Source of the DNA: Streptomyces canus
GTDB lineage: Bacteria > Actinomycetota > Actinomycetes > Streptomycetales > Streptomycetaceae
Direction: 5' to 3'
NCBI RefSeq assembly: GCF_030815415.1
Contig: NZ_JAUSWW010000001.1
Coordinates: forward strand, 5,084,001-5,148,000
Length of the DNA stretch: 64,000 bases
Shown here one piece after another: positions 6,830 to 15,431 of this stretch. The notes below the pieces were generated by a model. It had not been told where the DNA came from. It was given only the letters and a program-made list of their open reading frames with translations, and searched no databases. Each line of letters opens with the position of its first letter. The stretch's first letter is position 1. The position numbers and the translations under genes were made by a program.

Positions 6830-8395
6830 ATGGCACAGCAGCAGCGCGCTCAGGGCCCGTCCGACCCCGAGGCGGCTGGCGGCGGAATGTCAGACGCGCC
6901 GGAGATGTGGGGCAACGGCGGACTGGTCGGCGACGGCCGGTACCGGCTGACACACAGACTCGGCCGGGGCGGCATGGCCGAGGTGTTCGCCGCCGAGGAC
7001 GTACGTCTCGGCCGCACCGTGGCGGTCAAACTGCTGCGCTCCGACCTCGCCGAGGACCCGGTCTCCAAGGCCCGCTTCACCCGCGAGGCCCAGTCCGTGG
7101 CCGGCCTCAACCACCACGCGATCGTCGCGGTGTACGACTCCGGCGAGGACTTCGTGAACGGCCATGCCGTTCCGTACATCGTCATGGAGATCGTCGAGGG
7201 CCGGACGATCCGGGACCTTTTGCTCAACGCCGAGGCCCCCGGGCCCGAGCAGGCGCTGATCATCGTCTCCGGGGTCCTGGAGGCACTCGCCTACTCCCAC
7301 CAGCACGGCATCGTGCACCGGGACATCAAGCCGGCCAACGTCATCATCACCCACAGCGGCGCCGTGAAGGTGATGGACTTCGGCATTGCCCGCGCCTTGC
7401 ACGGCGCGCAGTCGACGATGACGCAGACCGGCATGGTCATGGGCACCCCTCAGTACCTGTCGCCCGAGCAGGCGCTCGGCAAGGCGGTGGACCACCGCTC
7501 CGACCTGTACGCGACGGGCTGCCTCCTGTACGAACTCCTCGCGCTGCGGCCGCCGTTCACCGGTGAGACGCCGCTGTCCGTCGTCTACCAGCACGTCCAG
7601 GACATCCCGACGCCGCCGTCCGAGGTGTCCGACGCGACGCCTCCGGAGCTCGACGGCCTGGTCATGCGCTCGCTCGCCAAGGAGCCGGACGACCGGTTCC
7701 AGACGGCCGAGGAGATGCGCGGGCTCATCCAGTACGGGCTGCAGATGCTGTACGAGCAGGGCGGTCACACCGGCACCTGGAACACCGGTCCTGTCGCGGT
7801 GCACGACGGCCGGCAGACCCCCTCGGGCGGCTTCGCCGGGACCACCGTCATGCAGCACCCCGGTGACGCCTCCGGCACCACGCAGATCCCGCAGCCGATC
7901 CTGCCCGGCGGCTACGGCGGCGGGGACGACGGCGGCTTCGAGGGGCACGGCAACCGGGGCAGCGGCCGCGGCAAGCTGTGGATCCTCGCCGTCCTCGCGG
8001 TGGTCGCCATAGCGGCGGGCGTCGCGCTGGCGCTGAACGGGAGCGGCGGGGGTGGTGGCGGTGACGGCACCACCCAGAAGCCGACCACCTCCACGACGCC
8101 TTCGAAGACGACGAGCGAGTCGCCGAGCGACGAGCCGACGGACGAGGCGACCGACACGCAGACCGACGACGGGTCCACGGGCACCGATCCGTCCTACACC
8201 CCGTCCTACACACCGTCGTACACGCCGTCCCCGACACCGACGGAGACGGCGACGGAGCCCACGGGCGACCCGACGAGCGCGGAGCCGACGGACGAGCCGA
8301 CGGACACCGGGGAGCCCACGGACACCGCCGAGCCCACCGACACGACTGGTGGCGACCCCGGCGGCGACGCCGGTGGCGTAGGAGACGGCACCTGA
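6830..8395 (+). CDS. membrane Ser/Thr protein kinase with disordered Thr/Pro/Asp-rich extracellular tail
   Basis: A 521-residue kinase. The catalytic domain (about 35-305) carries GRGGMAEVF, VAVKLL, HRDIKPANV, DFGIARA and the phosphorylatable TMTQTGMVMGTPQYLSPEQ segment. A linker with Thr and Gly runs to a single membrane helix (LWILAVLAVVAIAAGVALAL). The outside tail of about 120 residues is low-complexity and acidic: Gly run, PTTSTTPSKTTSESPS, three tandem SYTP units, and several PTD/EPTDT repeats. It has no PASTA domain, unlike its divergent neighbour, so any sensing role of the tail is unknown. The Thr/Pro composition fits a glycosylated wall-spanning stalk. A T-tailed terminator follows at 8406. 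Confidence 0.9.
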   Translation: MAQQQRAQGPSDPEAAGGGMSDAPEMWGNGGLVGDGRYRLTHRLGRGGMAEVFAAEDVRLGRTVAVKLLRSDLAEDPVSKARFTREAQSVAGLNHHAIVAVYDSGEDFVNGHAVPYIVMEIVEGRTIRDLLLNAEAPGPEQALIIVSGVLEALAYSHQHGIVHRDIKPANVIITHSGAVKVMDFGIARALHGAQSTMTQTGMVMGTPQYLSPEQALGKAVDHRSDLYATGCLLYELLALRPPFTGETPLSVVYQHVQDIPTPPSEVSDATPPELDGLVMRSLAKEPDDRFQTAEEMRGLIQYGLQMLYEQGGHTGTWNTGPVAVHDGRQTPSGGFAGTTVMQHPGDASGTTQIPQPILPGGYGGGDDGGFEGHGNRGSGRGKLWILAVLAVVAIAAGVALALNGSGGGGGGDGTTQKPTTSTTPSKTTSESPSDEPTDEATDTQTDDGSTGTDPSYTPSYTPSYTPSPTPTETATEPTGDPTSAEPTDEPTDTGEPTDTAEPTDTTGGDPGGDAGGVGDGT

Positions 8396-8405
8396 CGCAG
8401 GACAC

Positions 8406-8453
8406 CGCCACGCGCGCGTACGGGCCGGACACGGACCGCACGCGCGCGTGGCG
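8406..8453 (+). terminator. intrinsic terminator of the kinase gene
   Basis: A perfect 14-bp stem (CGCCACGCGCGCGT, 8406-8419, pairing with 8440-8453) is followed directly by TTTTT. It also lies just past the end of the convergent phosphotransferase frame at 8472. Confidence 0.85.
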
Positions 8454-8471
8454 TTTTTCCGGGCGGGCGGC

Positions 8472-9534
8472 TCAGCCGGCGAAGGCGTCGCACACCGCCT
8501 CGTACTCCCGCGTCCACCACACCACCAGCGCCGAGGCCGCAGGGAACTGGGGGTCCGCGCGGGTGTCGCCGCGTTCGTAGTGCCAGCGCAGCATCCAGAA
8601 GTCGTTGAGGCGCTCCCACCAGACCCGGTGGACGGCCGCCGCCAGCTCCGAGGGCGGGGCGCCCGCCGTACGCCGGTACGCGCGCGCGTACGCCCGCACC
8701 TTCGGCAGGTCGAGCGCCCCCCGCGGGCCGTACGAAGAAGATCGCGGCGGCGCGTACGGCCTCCTCCGCGCGGGGCTGCACGCCCAGCCGGTCCCAGTCG
8801 ACGATCGCGGCCGGGGCGTCCCCCTGGTAGAGCAGGTTGAACGGGTGGAAGTCCCCGTGCACCCACCCCACGCACCCGCCCCGCGGCGGCCGCCGGTCCG
8901 CGTGCCGCTCCAGCAGCGCCCGCCGCTCCAGGAGCCGGTGCCGGGCCAGCTCGTCGAAGGAGTCGGCGGGACGGTGCCGGCGTACGCGGGCGAGCAGGTC
9001 GTCGATGAGGGCGAAGGTGTCGGCGGGGCCGGCGCTCCCGGCGCCGGGGTCTGCGGCGGGCGTGGGCGCGCTGCCCGGCGGCCCGGCACCCGCCTCACCG
9101 CGCGCGCCCGGTACGCGTCCCTGCACCGGCATCACCCGCTCCAGGCTCGCGTGCACCACGCCGAGCAGCGCCCCCAGCCGTCCGCACTGCTGCGGTGTCA
9201 GCTGGCCCCCGTGGCGGTGGCGGCCCTCGATCCATGGGCGCAGGGCGTAGGAGTGGCCGCCGATGACCGCGACCGTGCGGCCGTCACGGTCGGGCAGGGG
9301 AGGGGCGACCGGGACGCCCAGGGCCGCCAGCCGCTCGGTGGCGCGGTGCTGGCGGGCGATGGCGGCCGGGTCGGCGGTCTCGGGGTCGAAGTGGTGCTTG
9401 AGGAAGTAGTGGCCGCGGGTCGTGCGCAGGCGGTAGCCGCGGTTCAGCAGCCCCTGGTCGACGGGTTCGCAGGTGACGGCGGAGCCGGCGGCGTACTGGC
9501 TGAGGAGGGCCCGCAGCGGGGGCGTGTGAGGCAT
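8472..9534 (-). pseudogene. aminoglycoside phosphotransferase-family protein, frameshifted
   Basis: The start (ATG 9534) through about 8725 encodes an APH/choline-kinase-like fold: a nucleotide-binding N-lobe, the catalytic loop WVHGDFHPFNLLY and the metal motif AIVDWDRLG. After AIFFVRPAG the frame breaks. The expected C-terminus (ALDLPKVRAYARAYRR, then WWERLNDFWMLRWHYERGD to the stop at 8472) continues in the -1 frame. The break coincides with six C residues at 8717-8722; one C fewer restores a continuous protein of about 353 residues, consistent with the total length being 3n+1. It is either a slippage mutation, programmed frameshifting or a sequencing error. Without correction the first frame reads on into unrelated sequence to 8206. 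Confidence 0.75.
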
Positions 9535-9714
9535 GGGGGGTGGTACACAAGGGCGCGGCACGCGCCAGATGCTAGGGCACGAGCCGGGCCTGTGAGCTGG
9601 GCGTTGTCACAGACAGTCGCTTTCGGTCACGGCATGTGCGCGAAGCGACTTTCCAGGGCGCCGTCGGTCGAGTGGACCGTGCCGAACTGCGGCTCGACGA
9701 GCAGTTAGACAGGC

Positions 9715-10135
9715 TCATACGAACCGGTCGAGTTCGGCGGCCGTCGGCTCGTACGCCGAGCACTCGCCCACGACCTGGACGGACCACAGCCCCGCGCCCG
9801 GCCGGGCCGAGCCCAGATTGTCCGCGCCGTACGCGACGACACCGCCGGCGCACGCGCGGTGGTAGCCGCAGTTCCCGGGCAGCCTCAGCAGGACCCGCCC
9901 GTCGTCCACGACGTGCCGGGCGAGGGCGAGGAAGGGCAGGGCGCGCATGCTGGTGGCCACCCGGCCGTAGTCGGTGCGGGCGAGCAGGGACTTGCGGGCG
10001 GCGACGTCCCGTACGGCCGCCAGGAGTTCGTTGCCCCGGATGGCCTTCAGGACATATCCCGAGGCACCCGCCATGATCGCGTCGAAGAGGGCGTACCGGC
10101 CTCGCCGACCACCTCGATGTCGTCCTGTGTCTGAG
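9715..10135 (-). pseudogene. response-regulator fragment fused to pyridoxamine-phosphate-oxidase-like fragment
   Basis: An open segment of 119 codons from the ATG at 10074 starts inside a NarL/DevR receiver (AGASGYVLKAIRGNELLAAV) and then, after ARKSLL, switches to a split-barrel flavin-binding oxidase segment (RVATSMRALPFLALARHVV, then GLWSVQVVGECSAYEPT). Upstream, in another frame, lies DDIEVVGEA, the N-terminal part of the same receiver. The phospho-acceptor Asp region between is deleted, and the receiver's HTH output domain is missing. It is therefore the scar of at least one deletion, one frameshift and a fusion of two genes, not a working regulator. In-frame expression of the 119-residue chimera from 10074 cannot be excluded. 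Confidence 0.7.
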
Positions 10136-10486
10136 AGCTCGCTTCAGGCAGGCTCTTCCCGTGACCTGGGTCACCGGGTTAACGTGCCGTTGTTCCGGCC
10201 CCCTGCAAGGCTGTGACCAGGAGTTGTTCCCGACTTTCGCGATTTACTTGGAAATCCAAGCAAAATCGCAGGTCAGGAGGGGTTTCACAGAAATGTGAGG
10301 CACTGGGTAACGTGCATTGTGCAGGGCGCTCGCCGGGGCACCTGTCACGCCTGTTCCCGACCGAGTCGCACCCACCCCGTGCGTCCGCAGGGCTACAGGT
10401 GAGCCGCTCCCCCAGGCTCTGAACGAGCCGAGGGGAACCCCAGGCCCCCGGCGAACCCGGGTAGCCGGACCGACGGAGGAGCACAC
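10136..10486. other. promoter region upstream of the first keto-acid dehydrogenase operon
   Basis: About 350 bp with no gene. It contains an AT-rich patch (about 10235-10275) unusual for this genome, centred on the palindrome at 10247-10260, and a GGAGGA Shine-Dalgarno at 10475-10480 for the GTG at 10487. Confidence 0.6.
10247..10260. promoter_or_regulatory. palindrome, candidate operator for the bkd operon
   Basis: CTTGGAAATCCAAG is a perfect palindrome, flanked by an imperfect extension (GCGATTT to the left, AAAATCGC to the right) in an AT-rich island about 230 bp before the E1-alpha start. Its size and position fit a transcription-factor site; an Lrp-type protein such as BkdR is one candidate. 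Confidence 0.5.
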
Positions 10487-11665
10487 GTGACCGTGGAGAG
10501 CACTGCCGCGCGCACACCGCGACGCAGCGCCAGTACCAAGAGCACGGCCGGCAAGCGCACGACCGCCAAGAAGCAGCCGGGCACCGAGCCCGAGCTCGTG
10601 CAGCTGCTGACGCCCGAGGGCAAGCGCGTCAAGGACGCCACGTACGACAAGTACGTCGCCGGCATCACCCCCGAAGAGCTCCGCGGTCTGTACCGCGACA
10701 TGGTGCTCACCCGCCGCTTCGACGCCGAGGCCACCTCCCTGCAGCGCCAGGGCGAGCTGGGCCTGTGGGCCTCGCTGCTCGGCCAGGAGGCCGCCCAGAT
10801 CGGCTCCGGACGGGCCACCCGCGAGGACGACTACGTCTTCCCGACCTACCGCGAGCACGGCGTCGCCTGGTGCCGCGGGGTCGACCCGAGCAACCTGCTG
10901 GGCATGTTCCGCGGCGTGAACAACGGCGGCTGGGACCCCAACACCAACAACTTCCAGCTCTACACGATCGTCATCGGCTCCCAGACCCTGCACGCCACCG
11001 GCTACGCCATGGGCATCGCGAAGGACGGCGCGGACAGCGCGGTCATCGCCTACTTCGGCGACGGCGCGAGCAGCCAGGGCGACGTGGCCGAGTCCTTCAC
11101 CTTCTCCGCGGTCTACAACGCCCCCGTCGTGTTCTTCTGCCAGAACAACCAGTGGGCGATCTCCGAGCCCACCGAGAAGCAGACCCGCGTGCCGCTCTAC
11201 CAGCGCGCCCAGGGCTTCGGCTTCCCGGGCGTGCGCGTGGACGGCAACGACGTGCTGGCCTGCCTCGCGGTCACCAAGTGGGCCCTGGAGCGCGCCCGCA
11301 ACGGCGAGGGCCCGACGCTGGTCGAGGCGTACACCTACCGGATGGGCGCCCACACCACCTCCGACGACCCGACCAAGTACCGGGCCGACGAGGAGCGCGT
11401 GGCCTGGGAGGCGAAGGACCCGATCCTGCGCCTTCGCCGGTACCTGGAGGCCTCAAACCACACGGACGACGGATTCTTCGCGGAACTCGAGGCCGAGAGC
11501 GAGGCGTTGGGCAAGCGAGTACGTGAAGCGGTCCGCGCCATGCCGGACCCGGACCACTTCGCCATCTTCGAGCACGCGTACGCGGACGGACACGCGCTCG
11601 TCGACGAGGAGCGCGCCCAGTTCGCCGCCTACCAGGCGTCGTTCGCAGAGGAAGAGGGGGTCTGA
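10487..11665 (+). CDS. bkdA: branched-chain 2-oxo acid dehydrogenase E1 component, alpha subunit (first copy)
   Basis: Thiamine-diphosphate-dependent decarboxylation of the oxo acids from Val, Leu and Ile (pyruvate is possible), passing the acyl group to the E2 lipoyl arm. It has 392 residues. A basic Lys/Arg/Thr/Ala-rich extension (about 1-45) precedes the E1-alpha fold. The ThDP motif runs from GDGASSQGD to QNNQ. The phosphorylation-loop region (RMGAHTTSDDPTKYR) is typical of alpha2-beta2 E1 enzymes. It starts with GTG after GGAGGA. It is first in an operon with E1-beta 2 bp downstream and then E2; there is no E3 gene. Automatic annotation often calls this pyruvate dehydrogenase. The paralogous operon at 21878-25331 is 10 kb away. 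The symbol is generic, since naming of the two sets varies. Confidence 0.88.
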   Translation: MTVESTAARTPRRSASTKSTAGKRTTAKKQPGTEPELVQLLTPEGKRVKDATYDKYVAGITPEELRGLYRDMVLTRRFDAEATSLQRQGELGLWASLLGQEAAQIGSGRATREDDYVFPTYREHGVAWCRGVDPSNLLGMFRGVNNGGWDPNTNNFQLYTIVIGSQTLHATGYAMGIAKDGADSAVIAYFGDGASSQGDVAESFTFSAVYNAPVVFFCQNNQWAISEPTEKQTRVPLYQRAQGFGFPGVRVDGNDVLACLAVTKWALERARNGEGPTLVEAYTYRMGAHTTSDDPTKYRADEERVAWEAKDPILRLRRYLEASNHTDDGFFAELEAESEALGKRVREAVRAMPDPDHFAIFEHAYADGHALVDEERAQFAAYQASFAEEEGV

Positions 11666-11667
11666 CC

Positions 11668-12648
11668 ATGGCAGCCGAAAAGTTGGCCCTGGCCAAGGCG
11701 ATCAACGAATCGCTGCGCCGCGCCCTGGAGACGGACCCCAAGGTCCTCATCATGGGCGAGGACGTCGGCAAGCTCGGCGGTGTGTTCCGGGTGACGGACG
11801 GACTGCAGAAGGACTTCGGCGAGGAGCGGGTCATCGACACCCCGCTCGCCGAGTCGGGCATCGTCGGCACCGCGATCGGCCTCGCGCTGCGCGGCTACCG
11901 CCCGGTGGTGGAGATCCAGTTCGACGGCTTCGTCTTCCCGGCCTACGACCAGATCGTCACGCAGCTCGCGAAGATGCACGCCCGCTCGCTGGGCAAGGTC
12001 AAGCTCCCCGTCGTCGTGCGCATTCCCTACGGCGGTGGCATCGGCGCGGTCGAGCACCACTCGGAGTCCCCCGAGGCCCTCTTCGCGCACGTGGCCGGCC
12101 TCAAGGTCGTCAGCCCCTCCAACTCGTTCGACGCGTACTGGATGATGCAGCAGGCCATCCAGAGCGACGACCCGGTGATCTTCTTCGAGCCCAAGCGGCG
12201 CTACTGGGACAAGGGCGAGGTCAACACCGAAGCCATCCCCGGCCCGCTGCACAGGGCACAGGTGGTCCGTGAGGGCACCGACCTCACCCTGGTCGCTTAC
12301 GGCCCGATGGTGAAGCTCTGCCGGGAGGTCGCCGACGCGGCCGCCGAGGAAGGCAGGAACCTCGAGATCCTCGACCTGCGCTCGGTGTCACCGCTGGACT
12401 TCGACTCCATCCAGGCCTCGGTCGAGAAGACCCGCCGTCTGATCGTCGTCCACGAGGCACCGGTGTTCTTCGGCTCGGGCGCGGAGATCGCGGCCCGGAT
12501 CACGGAGCGCTGCTTCTACCACCTGGAGGCCCCGGTGCTCCGGGTCGGCGGCTACCACGCCCCCTACCCGCCGGCCCGCCTGGAAGAGGAGTACCTGCCG
12601 GGCCTGGACCGGGTACTCGACGCCGTCGACCGTGCCCTGGCGTACTGA
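11668..12648 (+). CDS. bkdB: branched-chain 2-oxo acid dehydrogenase E1 component, beta subunit (first copy)
   Basis: A 326-residue partner of the alpha subunit. It supplies the transketolase pyrimidine-binding domain (about 1-180: MGEDVGKLGGVFRVTDGL, TPLAESGIVGTAIGLALRGY, RIPYGGGIGAVEHHSES) and the C-terminal transketolase domain (about 200-320: LVAYGPMVKLCREVA, ILDLRSVSPLDFDSI). All are standard for alpha2-beta2 E1 enzymes acting on branched-chain oxo acids or pyruvate. The ATG at 11668 lies 2 bp after the alpha-subunit stop, with its purine-rich ribosome site (GAGGAAGAGGGGG) inside the alpha gene, so translation is coupled. The E2 gene begins 10 bp after its stop. Confidence 0.9.
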   Translation: MAAEKLALAKAINESLRRALETDPKVLIMGEDVGKLGGVFRVTDGLQKDFGEERVIDTPLAESGIVGTAIGLALRGYRPVVEIQFDGFVFPAYDQIVTQLAKMHARSLGKVKLPVVVRIPYGGGIGAVEHHSESPEALFAHVAGLKVVSPSNSFDAYWMMQQAIQSDDPVIFFEPKRRYWDKGEVNTEAIPGPLHRAQVVREGTDLTLVAYGPMVKLCREVADAAAEEGRNLEILDLRSVSPLDFDSIQASVEKTRRLIVVHEAPVFFGSGAEIAARITERCFYHLEAPVLRVGGYHAPYPPARLEEEYLPGLDRVLDAVDRALAY

Positions 12649-12658
12649 GGAGAGGGTC

Positions 12659-14065
12659 GTGACGACGATGACGGAAGCGTCCGTACGCGAGTTCAAGATG
12701 CCGGACGTGGGCGAGGGGCTCACCGAGGCCGAGATCCTCAAGTGGTACGTCAAGCTCGGTGACGAGGTCACCGACGGCCAGGTGGTGTGCGAGGTCGAGA
12801 CCGCCAAGGCGGCCGTCGAACTGCCCATCCCCTACGACGGTGTCGTCCGGGAGCTCCACTTCCCCGAGGGCACCACGGTCGCCGTGGGTATGTCGATCAT
12901 CGCGGTGGACGTGTCGGGCGGGGCGGCTCCCGCCGAGGCACCGGCGCCCGCCGCCGAACCCGAGCCCGAGAAGAAGCCCGAGGGCCGCCAGCCCGTGCTC
13001 GTCGGGTACGGCGTCGCCGCGTCCTCGACCAAGCGGCGCCCCCGCAAGGGCCCCCAGGTCCCGGTCCAGGAGCCCGCACCGGTCCAGGAGACCCCGGCCG
13101 TGATCCAGGCCGAGCTGAACGGCCACGGGGCACCGGTGGCGGCGCTCAAGGAGCGCCCGCTGGCCAAGCCTCCGGTGCGCAAGCTGGCCAAGGACCTCGG
13201 CGTCGACCTGACGACGATCGTCCCGTCCGGCCCCGACGGCATCATCACCCGCGAGGACGTCCACGCGGCGGCGGCCCCGGAGCCGGCGGTAGTCGAGACG
13301 CCGGCGCCCACCGCGGCCCCCGCCCAGGCGCCCGCGCCCGTACCGACGTACGACACGGCCAGGGAGACCCGTATCCCGGTCAAGGGCGTCCGCAAGGCGA
13401 CGGCCGCGGCGATGGTCGGCTCGGCGTTCACCGCGCCGCACGTCACGGAGTTCGTGACGGTCGACGTGACCCGCACGATGAAGCTCGTCGAGGAACTCAA
13501 GCGGTCCGACAAGTACGGGATGCAGGGGCTGCGGGTGAACCCGCTGCTGCTGATCGCCAAGGCCCTGCTGGTAGCCATCAAGCGGAACCCGGACGTCAAC
13601 GCGTCCTGGGACGAGGCGAACCAGGAGATCGTGCAGAAGCACTATGTGAACCTGGGCATCGCCGCGGCCACCCCGCGCGGTCTGATCGTGCCGAACATCA
13701 AGGATGCGCACGCCAAGACGCTGCCGCAGCTGGCTCAGGCGCTGAGTGAGCTGGTGGTGACGGCGAAGGACGGGAAGACCTCGCCCGCCGCCATGCAGGG
13801 CGGCACCGTCACCATCACCAACGTCGGCGTCTTCGGCGTCGACACCGGTACGCCGATCCTCAACCCCGGCGAGTCCGCGATCCTCGCGGTCGGCGCGATC
13901 AAGCTCCAGCCGTGGGTCCACAAGGGCAAGGTGAAGCCGCGTCAGGTGACGACGCTGGCGCTCTCCTTCGACCACCGGCTGGTCGACGGCGAACTGGGCT
14001 CCAAGGTGCTGGCGGACGTGGCGGCGATCCTGGAGCAGCCGAAGCGGCTGATCACCTGGGCGTGA
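12659..14065 (+). CDS. bkdC: branched-chain 2-oxo acid dehydrogenase E2, dihydrolipoyl acyltransferase (first copy)
   Basis: The core of the complex, transferring the acyl group from lipoate to CoA. From the GTG at 12659 it has 468 residues: one lipoyl domain (about 8-85, lipoylated Lys50 in ETAKAAV), a Pro/Ala/Glu linker, the peripheral E1/E3-binding domain (RKLAKDLGVDLTTIVPSGPD), a second Ala/Pro linker, and the catalytic acetyltransferase domain with the DHRLVDG active-site motif near the end (FDHRLVDGELG). I preferred the GTG over an in-frame ATG at 12632 inside the E1-beta gene because GAGGAG lies seven bases before it. E3 must come from elsewhere. A terminator follows at 14107. Confidence 0.92.
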   Translation: MTTMTEASVREFKMPDVGEGLTEAEILKWYVKLGDEVTDGQVVCEVETAKAAVELPIPYDGVVRELHFPEGTTVAVGMSIIAVDVSGGAAPAEAPAPAAEPEPEKKPEGRQPVLVGYGVAASSTKRRPRKGPQVPVQEPAPVQETPAVIQAELNGHGAPVAALKERPLAKPPVRKLAKDLGVDLTTIVPSGPDGIITREDVHAAAAPEPAVVETPAPTAAPAQAPAPVPTYDTARETRIPVKGVRKATAAAMVGSAFTAPHVTEFVTVDVTRTMKLVEELKRSDKYGMQGLRVNPLLLIAKALLVAIKRNPDVNASWDEANQEIVQKHYVNLGIAAATPRGLIVPNIKDAHAKTLPQLAQALSELVVTAKDGKTSPAAMQGGTVTITNVGVFGVDTGTPILNPGESAILAVGAIKLQPWVHKGKVKPRQVTTLALSFDHRLVDGELGSKVLADVAAILEQPKRLITWA

Positions 14066-14106
14066 GGCATCAGTGCCATGAGGCCCGAGTGCCGTGAGGC
14101 ATGAGT

Positions 14107-14137
14107 GAAGGGGCCGGCGTTCTTCGCCGGCCCCTTC
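14107..14137. terminator. bidirectional terminator
   Basis: A 13-bp perfect stem (GAAGGGGCCGGCG, 14107-14119, with 14125-14137) followed by GTTT separates the convergent E2 and bpa genes. Confidence 0.85.
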
Positions 14138-14148
14138 GTTTACGTGGT

Positions 14149-14685
14149 TTACAGGTAGGGCCCGCCCGAACGGCCCGCCGCGGGACCGTCCTCGCCGTCA
14201 TGGCCGACGCCGGGCGGCAGCGCCCGCCGCATCTGCTCCAACTGCGCCCGCGCGGCCATCTGCTGGGCGAACAGGGTGGTCTGGATCCCGTGGAAAAGAC
14301 CCTCCAGCCAGCCGACCAACTGCGCCTGCGCGATCCGCAGTTCGGCATCGCTCGGGGTCGCCCCGTCCGTGAAGGGCAGGGAGAGCCGCTCCAGCTCCTC
14401 GACCAGCTCAGGGGCCAGACCGTCCTCCAGCTCCTTCACCGAGCTACGGTGGATCTCCTTGAGCCGGACCCGGCTCGCCTCGTCCAGGGGAGCCGCTCGC
14501 ACTTCCTCCAGAAGCTGCTTGATCATGCTGCCGATCCGCATGACCTTGGCGGGCTGTTCCACCATCTCCGTCACCGGAATCTCGCGGGAGTCCTCGTCCC
14601 CGGTGCCGCCGAGCGCCATTCCGTCCTGGCCAACGACCAGGATCTGGGGCTGCTCGGGCGACCGTTCGTTCCTCGGCATCTCCAT
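14149..14685 (-). CDS. bpa: bacterial proteasome activator Bpa/PafE (DUF2587)
   Basis: An ATP-independent ring activator that docks on the 20S proteasome and lets unfolded or regulatory proteins enter. It has 178 residues. The core is four long helices (about 45-160) rich in Leu, Glu and Gln. The C-terminus ends in GPYL, the penultimate-Tyr motif with which Bpa enters the proteasome alpha-ring pockets (GQYL in Mycobacterium). The N-terminus (PRNERSPEQPQILVVGQDG) and the conserved VTEMVEQPAKVMRIGSM block are characteristic. I chose the ATG at 14685; another lies six codons upstream. It is monocistronic, convergent with bkdC and divergent from the next gene. The proteasome genes are not in this window. 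Confidence 0.9.
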   Translation of the reverse strand: MEMPRNERSPEQPQILVVGQDGMALGGTGDEDSREIPVTEMVEQPAKVMRIGSMIKQLLEEVRAAPLDEASRVRLKEIHRSSVKELEDGLAPELVEELERLSLPFTDGATPSDAELRIAQAQLVGWLEGLFHGIQTTLFAQQMAARAQLEQMRRALPPGVGHDGEDGPAAGRSGGPYL

Positions 14686-14834
14686 GCCGCCATTCTCTCG
14701 CACCGGTACACCTCACCACTGAGGTGCCCCCCATGGAAGGTGATCCACCGTTTACGGTGCGGATTGTGCGGCCTCTTCGGCACTTCGGCGGCGCCCGGAA
14801 TGCCGCGAGCCCGGCCCGGTGTGACGCTGGTCCC

Positions 14835-15398
14835 GTGACGCGATGGCTGCGCACAGTGCGCACTACCGGACTGTTGATCGCCCTGGGGGCGGGAGCGGTC
14901 GCGATTCCGTGCGGGGCGGGGACGTCGTACGGCGCCGAGGCGGTGCGCGGGGTGCGATACGTCCCGAAGGTGGAAACCGAACGGTCCGAACCGGTGCTGC
15001 ACGGCGCCCGGTCCGTCCCGCGCGCCGAAACCACCGCGTCCCCCTCGGCCGAGCCGTCGCGGGCCGGAAGCCGGGCGGGTGAGGGGCGGGAGCGGCCGGG
15101 GCGGCGGGAGGCAGCGGAGGCTACGGAGACCGGCGAGGAGGACGCGGGTGCGGGCGTCGGGAGCGAGAGCGAGGCCGAGCCGCCCGCCGACGGGGACGCC
15201 ACCGTCGTAGCGGAGCCGTCGCGGGAAGCCGTACCGGACGCCTCCCCGCCGCCGCAGCGGCCCGGGCGGCAGGGCGTCACCCGTGCCGAGAGCCCCACCG
15301 AGCCCGTCCTGCGGATCCTGCCGCTCGGCAGCGGTCTGGTCCTGATCGGGCTCGGTCTGGGGCTCGCGTTCGTCGGCCTGCGGGTGCGACGGGGCTGA
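14835..15398 (+). CDS. signal-peptide protein with acidic/Pro-rich stalk and C-terminal membrane helix
   Basis: A 187-residue protein from the GTG at 14835: a Sec signal or anchor (TRWLRTVRTTGLLIALGAGA), then about 120 residues of low-complexity Glu, Arg, Ala, Ser and Pro (GREAxEAxETGEED-type), then a C-terminal hydrophobic helix (LVLIGLGLGLAFVGLRVRRG) ending in positive charges. The layout is that of a surface protein whose tail is anchored in the membrane. The residues before the helix are ILPLGSG, not a canonical LPXTG or LAXTG sortase motif. I do not recognise a function. An in-frame ATG at 14724 lies upstream, but the intervening residues do not fit a signal peptide. Confidence 0.65.
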   Translation: MTRWLRTVRTTGLLIALGAGAVAIPCGAGTSYGAEAVRGVRYVPKVETERSEPVLHGARSVPRAETTASPSAEPSRAGSRAGEGRERPGRREAAEATETGEEDAGAGVGSESEAEPPADGDATVVAEPSREAVPDASPPPQRPGRQGVTRAESPTEPVLRILPLGSGLVLIGLGLGLAFVGLRVRRG

Positions 15399-15431
15399 GG
15401 GCCCCGAGGGGCCGCCCTGCCCGGCGTACCC

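Noticed and set aside
8206..8471. Continuation of the phosphotransferase frame past 8471 as a Ser/Val/Gly-rich C-terminus.
   Set aside because: It is antisense to the repetitive Thr/Pro tail of the kinase and crosses that gene's terminator. The true C-terminus is in the neighbouring frame ending at 8472.
15362..15398. C-terminal anchor of the 14835 protein considered as a sortase signal.
   Set aside because: No LPXTG or LAXTG; only LPLGSG precedes the helix.
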